Source: Mobilisporobacter senegalensis
GTDB lineage: Bacteria; Bacillota; Clostridia; Lachnospirales; Lachnospiraceae
Direction of reading: 5' to 3'
Length of the DNA stretch: 64,000 bases
Assembly (NCBI RefSeq): GCF_003752155.1
Contig: NZ_RJVG01000006.1
Location: 124,001-188,000, forward strand
Shown here: piece after piece, positions 38,905 through 46,935 of the stretch
How positions within the stretch are numbered: the first letter of the stretch is position 1
Layout: each line of letters begins with the position of its first letter
Position numbers and translations under genes: made by a program
Notes under the pieces: model-generated
Databases searched by the model: none
What the model was told of the DNA's origin: nothing
Seen by the model: the letters and a program-made list of their open reading frames with translations, nothing else

Positions 38905-38916
38905 AATCCTCCTTTC
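38905..38916 (-). promoter_or_regulatory. start-less Shine-Dalgarno (STAB-SD-like) in the beta-helix gene leader
   Basis: The minus strand reads GAAAGGAGGATT 60 nt before the ATG, identical to the element before the GH87 gene. The true ribosome binding site (GGAGAAGGAG) is adjacent to the ATG. No start codon is suitably placed behind the upstream copy. Confidence 0.45.
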
Positions 38917-38939
38917 TCAATAACCTTGTTCAAAATTGC

Positions 38940-38963
38940 AACAGTATTTTTCTTAATACTGTT
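38940..38963. promoter_or_regulatory. inverted repeat AACAGTATT-N6-AATACTGTT
   Basis: Perfect 9-bp arms with a 6-bp spacer in the 384-bp gap upstream of the beta-helix gene. The symmetry suggests a dimeric regulator site. It resembles neither the LacI-type palindrome nor the 29-bp motif. The remaining gap shows a direct repeat ATTTACGAAT and no gene. Confidence 0.45.
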
Positions 38964-39101
38964 CAACGCTTAATATAAATACCATTTTTTTACATTTTGC
39001 TCTAATTGATACTATCATTTATAGAGCAACGTTAAAAGGTATCAATTTACGAATTTAGTAAATTATTTACGAATCTATGGAGCTTTAATCCTTACACTAC
39101 A

Positions 39102-39172
39102 AAAGGGAACTGTTATAAAACAATTCCCTTTATAAAAAAAGAAACTATATTTTCTCAAAATATAGTTTCTTT
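39102..39172 (-). terminator. double terminator after the repair operon
   Basis: Two stems in series: AAAGAAACTATATTTT with AAAATATAGTTTCTTT (39138-39172), perfect and followed by U7 on the minus strand, then AAAGGGAA/TTCCCTTT (39102-39131). They close the DNA repair operon ending at 39229. Confidence 0.85.
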
Positions 39173-39228
39173 TGCGGTATTCTATATAAATGCTGTATTT
39201 TGCATCTTGCATTTTATTTACATCTATT

Positions 39229-40158
39229 CTATGTCCATAAGAATAATTGTCCATTCTTATTGGATTTAAAACTTCTTTCTTTTATCTTTTCTCCATCAGA
39301 TAAACTTCCAATTAAAAATTCTCCATTTTTATTGTGTTTCTCTATATTTCTTTGAATTGAATCCTGTCCGAAATTAGCATAACAGTAGATACAGCCATTC
39401 AAACAGGTATTATATGCACCAATATCAATACTTTCAATGCATCCGCAATCCTTTCTCTGATTATTATCCTTATAGATATCTAATCTTGAACCACACAGAT
39501 TCTCAAGTAAATTTTTATCTATACAACTTGCTTTCTCAATTCCATAGGAAGATAAATCCATCTTTTCAGAGCAGGCTTTCACAATCAAGCCATGATCCTT
39601 TGCGATTGATACTATTACTGTACATAACTCTTCTATCTCTTCCCTCTGGACAGTGCGTATCAGATCTGTTCTTACTTTAGAATATAAGTCAACAAAGCTA
39701 ATGATTACCGAATCCACATAATTATGAAGTTTATTGCATAGTCTCTGGAACTGTTCTATGTGATAATGAATTGTTAACTGATGATTCAATATAATTGGAT
39801 CATACCGCCATACCATTCTTTCTTTTCCAATCTGATCGCTTAATTTAAGAAAGGTATCTTCAATCTCTGTCTTATCCCTTAGATTCCTTTCTATATCATT
39901 CTGATAGGGGGTTAAAGTAAACTGAAAATAATATTGATATCCCATTTCATCAAGTTTTGGCAAATAAGGCATCATATTTTGGGGATCTTTGGTCCAGAAT
40001 ACAATACTGTCAATAATATCCGGAGATAATATAATCTTACTTATCTGATTATAATTCATGGGATTTCGAACTAAAACATAGCCTTCTCTCATTCGATTCA
40101 TAAACCACTCTGGATAAAATGCCGGGATATCAGTACGACGTGATGCGGATAAAATCAT
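39229..40158 (-). CDS. DUF1848 family protein
   Basis: A 309-residue protein of the DUF1848 family, whose biochemical role is unknown to me. The N-terminus MILSASRRTDIPAFYPEWF is characteristic. The C-terminal region has a cysteine cluster, CGCIESIDIGAYNTCLNGCIYCYANF, which is suited to bind an iron-sulfur cluster, and the barrel-like rest recalls radical SAM or spore photoproduct-lyase relatives. Its start overlaps the end of the Ada-like gene by 4 bp, so it is translationally coupled to an alkylation-repair operon. A role in DNA repair is therefore plausible but inferred. Confidence 0.8.
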   Translation of the reverse strand: MILSASRRTDIPAFYPEWFMNRMREGYVLVRNPMNYNQISKIILSPDIIDSIVFWTKDPQNMMPYLPKLDEMGYQYYFQFTLTPYQNDIERNLRDKTEIEDTFLKLSDQIGKERMVWRYDPIILNHQLTIHYHIEQFQRLCNKLHNYVDSVIISFVDLYSKVRTDLIRTVQREEIEELCTVIVSIAKDHGLIVKACSEKMDLSSYGIEKASCIDKNLLENLCGSRLDIYKDNNQRKDCGCIESIDIGAYNTCLNGCIYCYANFGQDSIQRNIEKHNKNGEFLIGSLSDGEKIKERSFKSNKNGQLFLWT

Positions 40159-40739
40159 ATTTCATTGCCTTCTTCCTTAATATTTAGCTTTTGATCTGCT
40201 GCATCCCTGCGATATTGCCCGGGGCTGACCTTAACAAGCCGGTTAAAATTATCATAAAAGGTAGATAAACTTTCATATCCACAGGAGGCTGCTATAGTAA
40301 TTATGGAATACTGTGTATTCACTAACAGCTCCTTCGCCAGCTCTATTCGTTTTCTTAATATATATTCTCTTGGAGTCATACCATACTGCCTTAAAAATAT
40401 ATTAACTAAATGATTATTTGTCACATGAAGTTCCTGTATTCCCTCTTTCATAGATAAATCTTCTGTAAGATTTTTATCATAGATAAACTTTGCCCTTTCA
40501 GCTAATTCTTGTACGGGTTCATATTCCAATAAATCCGGCCTGCAGCGTTTGCAAGGTCTAAATCCATTTTCAAGAGCTTCTTTTTGATCTGCAAAAAATG
40601 CCACATTATTTCTTAGTGGAGTTTTTGAATTACATGACGGACGGCAAAATATCTTTGTAGTCTTCACACCATAATAAAATTTTCCATCATAATCAGCATC
40701 ACATCTTACAACCGCATCCCATTTTTTCCCTTCATCCAT
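40155..40739 (-). CDS. Ada-like methyl-phosphotriester sensor and AraC-type regulator
   Basis: A 194-residue protein equal to the N-terminal half of Ada. Zinc-binding Ada domain cysteines C32, C36, C63 and C66 (FCRPSC; PCKRCRPD) match C38, C42, C69 and C72 of E. coli Ada. The first accepts a methyl group from phosphotriesters and switches the protein on. An AraC-type DNA-binding domain follows (ITIAASCGYESLSTFYDNFNRLV). The O6-methylguanine transferase half is separate, encoded by ogt in the same operon. It probably autoregulates the operon. Confidence 0.9.
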   Translation of the reverse strand: MDEGKKWDAVVRCDADYDGKFYYGVKTTKIFCRPSCNSKTPLRNNVAFFADQKEALENGFRPCKRCRPDLLEYEPVQELAERAKFIYDKNLTEDLSMKEGIQELHVTNNHLVNIFLRQYGMTPREYILRKRIELAKELLVNTQYSIITIAASCGYESLSTFYDNFNRLVKVSPGQYRRDAADQKLNIKEEGNEI

Positions 40740-40761
40740 CTTTATCCCTCTTTTGATTACA

Positions 40762-41445
40762 TTAAACTCGTTTCATACTTCGTATAATAACTTTTGTATC
40801 TTTATCAACTGTTAATGATTCCGTTATCTTTTGCAGCGCCTTATTATAAGTAAAATCATCCAGTTGATTATTTTTAAGATATCTTAAGGTTTGCTTTGGA
40901 AGTCTTATATAACAGATTGATACAGCCCATGCCACTGCCATTTTGGCATAATAACCTTCATGCTTTATATGGTCCAAAGTCGTAAGGACTTTTCTAATAT
41001 ATTCATCGACAATATAATAGTTTAAAAGCATTACCACACCAAATCTAATATCATATTCTCTCTCTGAAGAAAAATAGGGTTTTAAAAATTCCCATACCCT
41101 TTCCTTATTCTGTTTCGTTATCTTTAATCCGGCGCAAAAACTATCACATATTGACCAATTATCAATTTTAGGCACAAATTTCTTGACATGATCTAAAGTT
41201 TCATCAATATCAGCTTTTGAACAACCAATGACCATCCCCTGTAACATAATCTCTTCAAAATATTCATTATCTGCATTGGAGAGAAACGTTCTCCAATCAT
41301 CTTTTGCAATTTGTTTTGCAATCTTACGAAGAGCCGGCAGACGAACTCCTAATATATTCTCTGTATTAGGTATAAGCTTTGTGGAAAATACTTTATATTC
41401 CTCCTCAGCCTGTTCCAGTAATTGCTTTTTTATTGATCTATCCAT
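40762..41445 (-). CDS. AlkD-like DNA alkylation repair protein
   Basis: A 227-residue helical-repeat protein of the DNA alkylation repair (AlkC/AlkD) family, with the characteristic VRLPALRKIAKQIAK near the start and DNWSICDSFCAG in the middle. AlkD removes 3-methyl and 7-methyl purines without base flipping. The catalytic residues of AlkD (Trp, Asp, Trp, Arg) are only partly assignable by eye: W in DNW and the D in ICD are candidates. It ends 22 bp before the Ada-like gene and starts 2 bp after nfo. Confidence 0.85.
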   Translation of the reverse strand: MDRSIKKQLLEQAEEEYKVFSTKLIPNTENILGVRLPALRKIAKQIAKDDWRTFLSNADNEYFEEIMLQGMVIGCSKADIDETLDHVKKFVPKIDNWSICDSFCAGLKITKQNKERVWEFLKPYFSSEREYDIRFGVVMLLNYYIVDEYIRKVLTTLDHIKHEGYYAKMAVAWAVSICYIRLPKQTLRYLKNNQLDDFTYNKALQKITESLTVDKDTKVIIRSMKRV

Positions 41446-41447
41446 TT

Positions 41448-42281
41448 TTATTCCTCATAAGCTTCTCTTAAGATACGTATTTCTTCCTTATATCCTTCAT
41501 TATCATTAGGTGTCTCTAAGAAAAATGGTAAATTTCTTAATTTAGGGTGATTAATAATTCTTATTATTGCCTCCAGACCGATTAGGCCCTGTCCGATTTT
41601 TTCATGTCTGTCCTTTTTACTGCCAGCTTCATTCATACTATCGTTAAGATGGATTGCATAAAGTTTATCCATTCCAATAATGGAATCAAATTCGTCAAGG
41701 ACTCCGTCTAAATCATTTATAATATCATATCCTGCATCATGCATATGGCAGGTATCAAAACATACACCTATCTTATCCTTACATTCCACTTCATCGATAA
41801 TCTGCTTTAGCTCTTCAAAGGTGCTGCCGATTTCAGAACCTTTCCCAGACATTGTTTCCAATAATACAATAGTTGTCTGGTCCGGTTTAATAATATCATT
41901 TAACAACGTTGTAATATAATGAACACCCACTTCAATCCCTTGTCCCACATGACTTCCCGGATGAAAATTATACAGGTTGCACGGTATGATCTCCAATCGT
42001 CTTAAATCATCTTCTATTACTTGTCTGGCGAAGATCCTTGTTCTTTCATCAGGGGAACAAGGATTTAAAGTATAAGGTGCATGTGCCAATATTGGAGCAA
42101 AATTATTCTCTGATAATAGGTCCGCTAACAATTCCACATCTTTGGTATCTATGGCCTTTGCTTTGCTTCCTCTTGGATTACGTGTAAAAAATTGAAATGT
42201 GTTCCCATTTATTTTTAATGCCTCTTTGCCTATTGCATAAAATCCTTTTGATATGGACAAATGGCAGCCGATATTTAGCAT
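41448..42281 (-). CDS. nfo: endonuclease IV (AP endonuclease)
   Basis: A zinc AP endonuclease of the xylose isomerase-like fold, 277 residues. It nicks DNA 5' to abasic sites, which arise when glycosylases such as the neighbouring AlkD-like protein remove alkylated bases. Metal-ligand motifs are [36 protein letters not shown] and HLNDSMN. It lies second in the ogt-nfo-alkD-ada operon, 17 bp from ogt. Confidence 0.93.
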   Translation of the reverse strand: MLNIGCHLSISKGFYAIGKEALKINGNTFQFFTRNPRGSKAKAIDTKDVELLADLLSENNFAPILAHAPYTLNPCSPDERTRIFARQVIEDDLRRLEIIPCNLYNFHPGSHVGQGIEVGVHYITTLLNDIIKPDQTTIVLLETMSGKGSEIGSTFEELKQIIDEVECKDKIGVCFDTCHMHDAGYDIINDLDGVLDEFDSIIGMDKLYAIHLNDSMNEAGSKKDRHEKIGQGLIGLEAIIRIINHPKLRNLPFFLETPNDNEGYKEEIRILREAYEE

Positions 42282-42298
42282 ATGACTCCTCCTTTATC

Positions 42299-42766
42299 TT
42301 ATTCATGTTCTTTCTCCAATTTAAGAAGCATAGCCTTTAGATCAAGTCCCCCTGCGTAGCCTACCAAATCACCATTTGAACCAACCACACGGTGACATGG
42401 AACAACAATCATAATTGGATTCCTGTTGTTTGCCATACCAACTGCGCGGGAAGCCGTTGGTTTCCCAAGTGCCACTGCAACTTGTTTATAGCTCCAGGTC
42501 TCTCCGTAAGGTATCGTTTTCAAAACTTCCCAAACCTTTTTCTGAAACTCCGTACCTTTAGGATTAAGGGGAAAATCGAATATCATCCTCTTACCAGATA
42601 AGTATTCTTCTAATTGCTTTGCAGCTTTTGCAAGTAATGGAGTTTCTGAAATCTCAAGATTATCTTTTTCCTTCTCATCGACTATTTCTAATTCTGTCAC
42701 ACCAATACCATCTTCGGCAATTTTAAATAAGCCTATTCTAGTATTGTAAAAATTTACATTTATCAT
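42299..42766 (-). CDS. ogt: methylated-DNA--protein-cysteine S-methyltransferase
   Basis: A suicide repair protein of about 155 residues that takes methyl groups from O6-methylguanine. The active-site motif is PCHRVV (acceptor Cys), with the helix-turn-helix segment IPYGETWSYKQVAVALG and the arginine finger in SRAVGMANNRNP. I start it at MINVNFYN (42766), with GAGGTG six bases upstream, not at the ATG at 42784. It is the first gene of a five-gene repair operon behind a near-consensus promoter and a 208-nt leader. Confidence 0.93.
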   Translation of the reverse strand: MINVNFYNTRIGLFKIAEDGIGVTELEIVDEKEKDNLEISETPLLAKAAKQLEEYLSGKRMIFDFPLNPKGTEFQKKVWEVLKTIPYGETWSYKQVAVALGKPTASRAVGMANNRNPIMIVVPCHRVVGSNGDLVGYAGGLDLKAMLLKLEKEHE

Positions 42767-42974
42767 TCTCAACACCTCATCCATATTTTAAATTTCTTTG
42801 ATTATTTTATTATGAAGATAGAATATCATAAATTTAATAGATTATCTTACGGATTTTCATATTCTAATTATATATTAACCCCTGCAATCTGGAGCAGATA
42901 TGCTATGTACCAAAGTAATAAATACTCACTTACTGATTGATCCCTGGGGCATTAGGACGTTATCCCTCTTTACC
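42767..42974 (-). other. long leader of the repair operon, possible structured RNA
   Basis: About 208 nt lie between the predicted transcription start and ogt. The first 50 nt can close on themselves through TTACTG and CAGTAA, enclosing GAGGGATAACGTCC and GCCCCAGGGATC. The CAGTAA arm can alternatively pair with the later TTACTTTG. I recognise no known riboswitch class. Confidence 0.35.
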
Positions 42975-42980
42975 AGTAAA

Positions 42981-43009
42981 ATTATAGCATATAAAATATA
43001 GTATATCAA
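42981..43009 (-). promoter_or_regulatory. promoter of the repair operon
   Basis: TTGATA (43004-43009), 17-bp spacer and TATAAT (42981-42986) with an extended TGC on the minus strand. It is stronger than expected for an Ada-activated promoter. Confidence 0.65.
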
Positions 43010-43044
43010 CAAAAAACGAACATACTTTCGTCTTTCTGGAATAG

Positions 43045-43078
43045 AAAAGGCCTTGTTCTAAATTGAACCAGACCTTAT
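43045..43078 (-). terminator. intrinsic terminator of the HAD phosphatase gene
   Basis: On the minus strand AAGGTCTGGTTC pairs with GAACAAGGCCTT across a 6-nt loop with G-U pairs, followed by TTTTC. It lies just past the stop codon at 43101. Confidence 0.7.
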
Positions 43079-43100
43079 TTTATAACTGCTATTAAAATTA

Positions 43101-43997
43101 TTAACCTTTAACGCTCTTTTCTACTTTTAATTCTTCAATTTTGCCCCTCAACAATTTATGGATTGCATAAGCAACTCCATTATCCCGATTGGATTTTGTC
43201 ATATATTTCGCTGCTTCTTTTACTTTTTCCATTGCATTTTTCATTGCCACAGTTACTCCAAAATCCATGGATAACATGGAATAATCATTCATACTATCTC
43301 CAAGAACCATTACCTCATCCATCGAATAACCCAAATCAGTAATATATTCTTTTAAAGCAATTCCTTTTTGTGCTTCAATATGGGTTAATTCCAGATTATT
43401 AGAAAAGGAAGATGCCGATGCGATTCCCGGAATATCAGCAATAGCTTCATCTATATCTTTTACTAACTGTTCATTGGCAGAAGATATGAATATTTTATAT
43501 ATCTGATATTTTTCCAACTGCTTAATATCTTTTATACTTTTTTTCTTCTCACAAAATTCTTCAAATTCAACAGACCTGATAATTTCTTCTCTGGTACCTG
43601 TCATATGAAAAAGCATTGCCTGTTCGATAAGATGTTCTCTCACTTCTTCTTCGGTACCTATCATATAATCATACTCATCAGAACAAAAATGAACTCCCAC
43701 ATTAAATTTTTTAATCCGTTCATAAAGTTCTTCAAAAACGCTCTGGTCCATTGGAACCTGTTTTATAATCTTTGTATTGGGATCTCTGATCTCTGCACCA
43801 CTGGCCAGGATATAATCACATTCAATTTTATGATTCTTAAGCACTGACATAGTATTTTTAAAACTTCTGCCAGTAGAAATGATAAATCTTATTCCATTTT
43901 CTTTTGCCAGATTGATTGCTTTTAATGTATCTTCCGTAATTTCATGTCTATCATCTAACAATGTACCATCTAAATCAGACGCAATTACTTTAATCAT
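43101..43997 (-). CDS. Cof-type HAD-IIB hydrolase
   Basis: A cytosolic HAD-superfamily phosphatase of 298 residues. Motif I is SDLDGTLLDD with the nucleophile Asp, motif II ISTGR, and motif IV GDSMNDYSML. The cap between residues 85 and 200 is type IIB. Cof-type enzymes dephosphorylate sugar phosphates, flavins or PLP with overlapping specificity, so the substrate cannot be read from sequence. It stands alone with its own terminator. Confidence 0.88.
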   Translation of the reverse strand: MIKVIASDLDGTLLDDRHEITEDTLKAINLAKENGIRFIISTGRSFKNTMSVLKNHKIECDYILASGAEIRDPNTKIIKQVPMDQSVFEELYERIKKFNVGVHFCSDEYDYMIGTEEEVREHLIEQAMLFHMTGTREEIIRSVEFEEFCEKKKSIKDIKQLEKYQIYKIFISSANEQLVKDIDEAIADIPGIASASSFSNNLELTHIEAQKGIALKEYITDLGYSMDEVMVLGDSMNDYSMLSMDFGVTVAMKNAMEKVKEAAKYMTKSNRDNGVAYAIHKLLRGKIEELKVEKSVKG

Positions 43998-44179
43998 AGT
44001 ATTTCCTTTCTCCTAACAGATCTTTGATACGTATTATCTCACAATTTCAATTGTTTAGTATATTTACTAATCAAATATTCTTACGGATATAAGTCTACTA
44101 TATATCTTCCATTCATTCAAGGGCGAGTGCCCATTGGTTTTGATAAACTTTTGAACCTTAGAGCGATTACAACCTTGCC

Positions 44180-45217
44180 TTAATTAACTGCCGCTTCTAA
44201 AATTGTAAAAGATACTTTGTTACAATCAATTTCTGCCAATGCACCATATGGAAGGCATATTTTAGGCTCTGTATGACCAAAATTCATATTATATAGAATT
44301 GGCAGATCAGCTTTTCCAAACTCTTTCATTACTTTGCAAATAACCTCTCTATATTCCTCAGAATATTCTTCATCCTGTGGTTTTCCCCAGATAATTCCTT
44401 CAAGGCGATCTAATATGCCAGTAATGCCATAAATTCTAAGACCACATTCCACAAACCAGACTGGCGGTTTTTCTTCAGAGGTCTCTAAAAATAAAATAGC
44501 ACCCTCAAATTCATCTATAGGCGGAAAAATTTCAGTTCCCCGGAGCATATCAAATACTTCCATACAGCCACCGATCAATCTCCCTTTTCCAATTCCTTTT
44601 CCTTGTAATAATTCATATCCTTTATTATTCTTATAACTTCTTTGTGTAAATTTATTCTTTTCATTCCAAGGAAGATATTCACTGGTCCATTCTGTGGCAG
44701 CTTTTATTTCCCCAATAGGTTTGTTGTTGAATAATGTTCTCTCCAGGTATTCGATCGTATAATGATCCATAGCAATATTTTCTGCAAAATCTACCAATAG
44801 AGTTGGTCCATAAATGCTGGATATTCCCGCTTTGTGGCAAAGTAAATGGGTCGTGGTGGAGTCGGAATATCCCATAAATATCTTTGGATTCTGATGGATG
44901 ATATTAAAATCTATATAAGGGAGCATTCGTATACTTTCAATCCCTCCAATACATGCTATGATTCCTTTTATAGAAGGATCAAGAAATGCATCCATTAAGT
45001 CTTTGGCACGCTTTTCAGGGTGATGATATATGTAATCCGTTCCAGCTAACGTATGTTCCATTTCAACAACTTCAAGACCGAATATCTGCTCCAGCCTATC
45101 TTTTCCTTGCTGATAACGCCAACGAATATCTTCATCTCCGGCTCCACCCCAGGATAAACTGACTAATGCTACTTTGTCCCCTTTCTTTAACATGTCCGGT
45201 TTCTTTAATTTCTTCAT
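44180..45217 (-). CDS. S66 family peptidase (LD-carboxypeptidase / MccF-like)
   Basis: A serine peptidase of family S66, 345 residues from the start at 45217, which has GAGAGGG upstream within the longer frame. The nucleophile is the Ser in MGYSDSTTTHLL; the partner Glu is likely in FLETSEEKP and the His in NFGHTEPK. LD-carboxypeptidases remove the terminal D-Ala from peptidoglycan tetrapeptides in the cytosol; MccF relatives cleave microcin C-like antibiotics. The sequence KDRLEQIFGLEVV and its length fit the MccF-like branch as well. No transport or immunity gene is adjacent. Confidence 0.85.
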   Translation of the reverse strand: MKKLKKPDMLKKGDKVALVSLSWGGAGDEDIRWRYQQGKDRLEQIFGLEVVEMEHTLAGTDYIYHHPEKRAKDLMDAFLDPSIKGIIACIGGIESIRMLPYIDFNIIHQNPKIFMGYSDSTTTHLLCHKAGISSIYGPTLLVDFAENIAMDHYTIEYLERTLFNNKPIGEIKAATEWTSEYLPWNEKNKFTQRSYKNNKGYELLQGKGIGKGRLIGGCMEVFDMLRGTEIFPPIDEFEGAILFLETSEEKPPVWFVECGLRIYGITGILDRLEGIIWGKPQDEEYSEEYREVICKVMKEFGKADLPILYNMNFGHTEPKICLPYGALAEIDCNKVSFTILEAAVN

Positions 45218-45420
45218 ATATGCCCTCTCTTTCATTAAAATTCCTAAGCCTGCTCAATAGTTTCTGAAAATTCTTATACCAGTTCCTTAAATTTCACTAA
45301 TATGGTTAAAAGTTATCTATTATGATAATGTATTATGTTAATTTTCGCAATTATTTCTAATGTTTAGATCCCCAATCACTTTCTTATCCTCAGATACACA
45401 AATTCCGATATATTAAAATA

Positions 45421-45460
45421 AAGACTATAATTCCAGAATTTTTCTAAGAATTATAGCCTT
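45421..45460 (-). terminator. intrinsic terminator of the gatCAB operon
   Basis: AAGGCTATAATTC and GAATTATAGTCTT (minus strand) pair over 13 bp with one G-U pair, followed by TATTTT. It lies 37 bp past the gatB stop codon. The rest of the gap to 45217 shows no gene. Confidence 0.8.
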
Positions 45461-45496
45461 ATCCATGTTATGATTTATTCACCTTATATTTGTTTC

Positions 45497-46924
45497 CTAT
45501 AACAATTCCAGTAAAATCTTATTAATCATTCCAGGGTCTGCTTTTCCCTTCATCTCTTTCATGGTCTGACCGACTAAGAATCCCATTGCCTTTGTTTTAC
45601 CAGCATGATAATCTTCTACTGATTGAGGATTTTCCTTAATGATTCGTTCAATCGTACTTCTAAGAGTTCCCTCATCATTTACAATCTTAAGCCCATGTTC
45701 TTCCACATATTTTTCAGGGTCAATATCTTCTCCAAATATTTTTTCAAACACTTCTTTTGCAACGGTTCTATTAATACCATTGGAATCAATTAGATGAATT
45801 AGTTTGGCCAGATTTTTGGGACTAAACTGTACTTCCTCTGGATCCATCTCAAATTCTTTTAATAGCCTCATAGTTTCAACCATCAACCAGTTAGATACTT
45901 CTTTTGGTTTCTTGCACAGGGCAACAGTGGCTTCAAAAATATCTGCCAGTTTTTTAGAGCCTGTAATGATACTTGCATCATATTCAGGAATATCATATTC
46001 CTTCTCATAACGTAGCATTTTCTCATCTCTAAGTTCTGGCTGTTTCTTTTGAATCTCCTCCAGCCATTCATCACTTATTTCAATGGGAACAAGATCTGGC
46101 TCCGGAAAATAGCGGTAATCCTGTGCATCTTCTTTGGAACGCATTGCAAAACTGCTATCTTTATTGTCATCCCATCTCCTTGTCTCCTGGACCACTGGTT
46201 TACCATATTCCAATAATTCAATCTGACGTTTTCTCTCCCCTTCAATTGCTCTTGCGATGGCTTTAAAGGAGTTCATATTTTTCATCTCTGTCCTGGTACC
46301 ATATTCTTTTGCACCAAGTTCCCGAACAGATAAGTTAATATCTACACGCAGGGAACCTTCTTGCATTTTACAGTCAGATACACCAAGATATTGAAGGATT
46401 AGTTTCAATTTATCAAGGTATGCTATGACTTCATCCGAAGATCTCATATCTGGTTCACTAACGATCTCTATCAGCGGTACACCACATCGGTTGTAATCCA
46501 CTAATGTGCAATCATCCCAAGGATCATGGACTAATTTACCTGCATCCTCCTCCATATGAATCTCATGGATCCCAATCGTTTTTTTCACCCCATCTACCTC
46601 AATTTCAATTCCACCATTACGGCAAATTGGGAGATATAATTGAGACACCTGATAAGCTTTTGGTAGATCCGGATAGAAATAATTCTTTCGATCGAATTTG
46701 CATCTCCTGGTTATGGTACAACCAGTTGCTAATCCTGCTGCAATAGCATATTCCACAACTTTCTTATTTAATACTGGTAATGTTCCTGGCATGCCAGTAC
46801 ATACTGGACAGCAATGAGTATTTGGTTCTCCTCCAAATTCAGTAGTGCAGGAACAGAATATCTTTGATTTGGTCGCTAATTCAACATGAACTTCAAGACC
46901 TATGACCGTTTCATATACTTTCAT
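45497..46924 (-). CDS. gatB: aspartyl/glutamyl-tRNA amidotransferase subunit B
   Basis: The tRNA-binding and kinase subunit of GatCAB, 475 residues, which phosphorylates and amidates Asp-tRNA(Asn) or Glu-tRNA(Gln). The family start YETVIGLEVHVEL is present. The zinc-site region is CSCTTEFGGEPNTHCCPVC, and FDRKNYFYPDLPKAYQVSQ is conserved. The C-terminal YqeY-like tail ends in MGFLVGQTMKEMKGKADP. It follows gatA by 11 bp and is last in the aspS-gatC-gatA-gatB unit. Confidence 0.96.
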   Translation of the reverse strand: MKVYETVIGLEVHVELATKSKIFCSCTTEFGGEPNTHCCPVCTGMPGTLPVLNKKVVEYAIAAGLATGCTITRRCKFDRKNYFYPDLPKAYQVSQLYLPICRNGGIEIEVDGVKKTIGIHEIHMEEDAGKLVHDPWDDCTLVDYNRCGVPLIEIVSEPDMRSSDEVIAYLDKLKLILQYLGVSDCKMQEGSLRVDINLSVRELGAKEYGTRTEMKNMNSFKAIARAIEGERKRQIELLEYGKPVVQETRRWDDNKDSSFAMRSKEDAQDYRYFPEPDLVPIEISDEWLEEIQKKQPELRDEKMLRYEKEYDIPEYDASIITGSKKLADIFEATVALCKKPKEVSNWLMVETMRLLKEFEMDPEEVQFSPKNLAKLIHLIDSNGINRTVAKEVFEKIFGEDIDPEKYVEEHGLKIVNDEGTLRSTIERIIKENPQSVEDYHAGKTKAMGFLVGQTMKEMKGKADPGMINKILLELL

Positions 46925-46935
46925 ATTTGCTCCTC

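Noticed and set aside
42785-43100. tRNA or known riboswitch in the gap upstream of ogt
   Set aside because: No cloverleaf, T-loop or recognised aptamer signature is visible. It is listed only as an unexplained leader.
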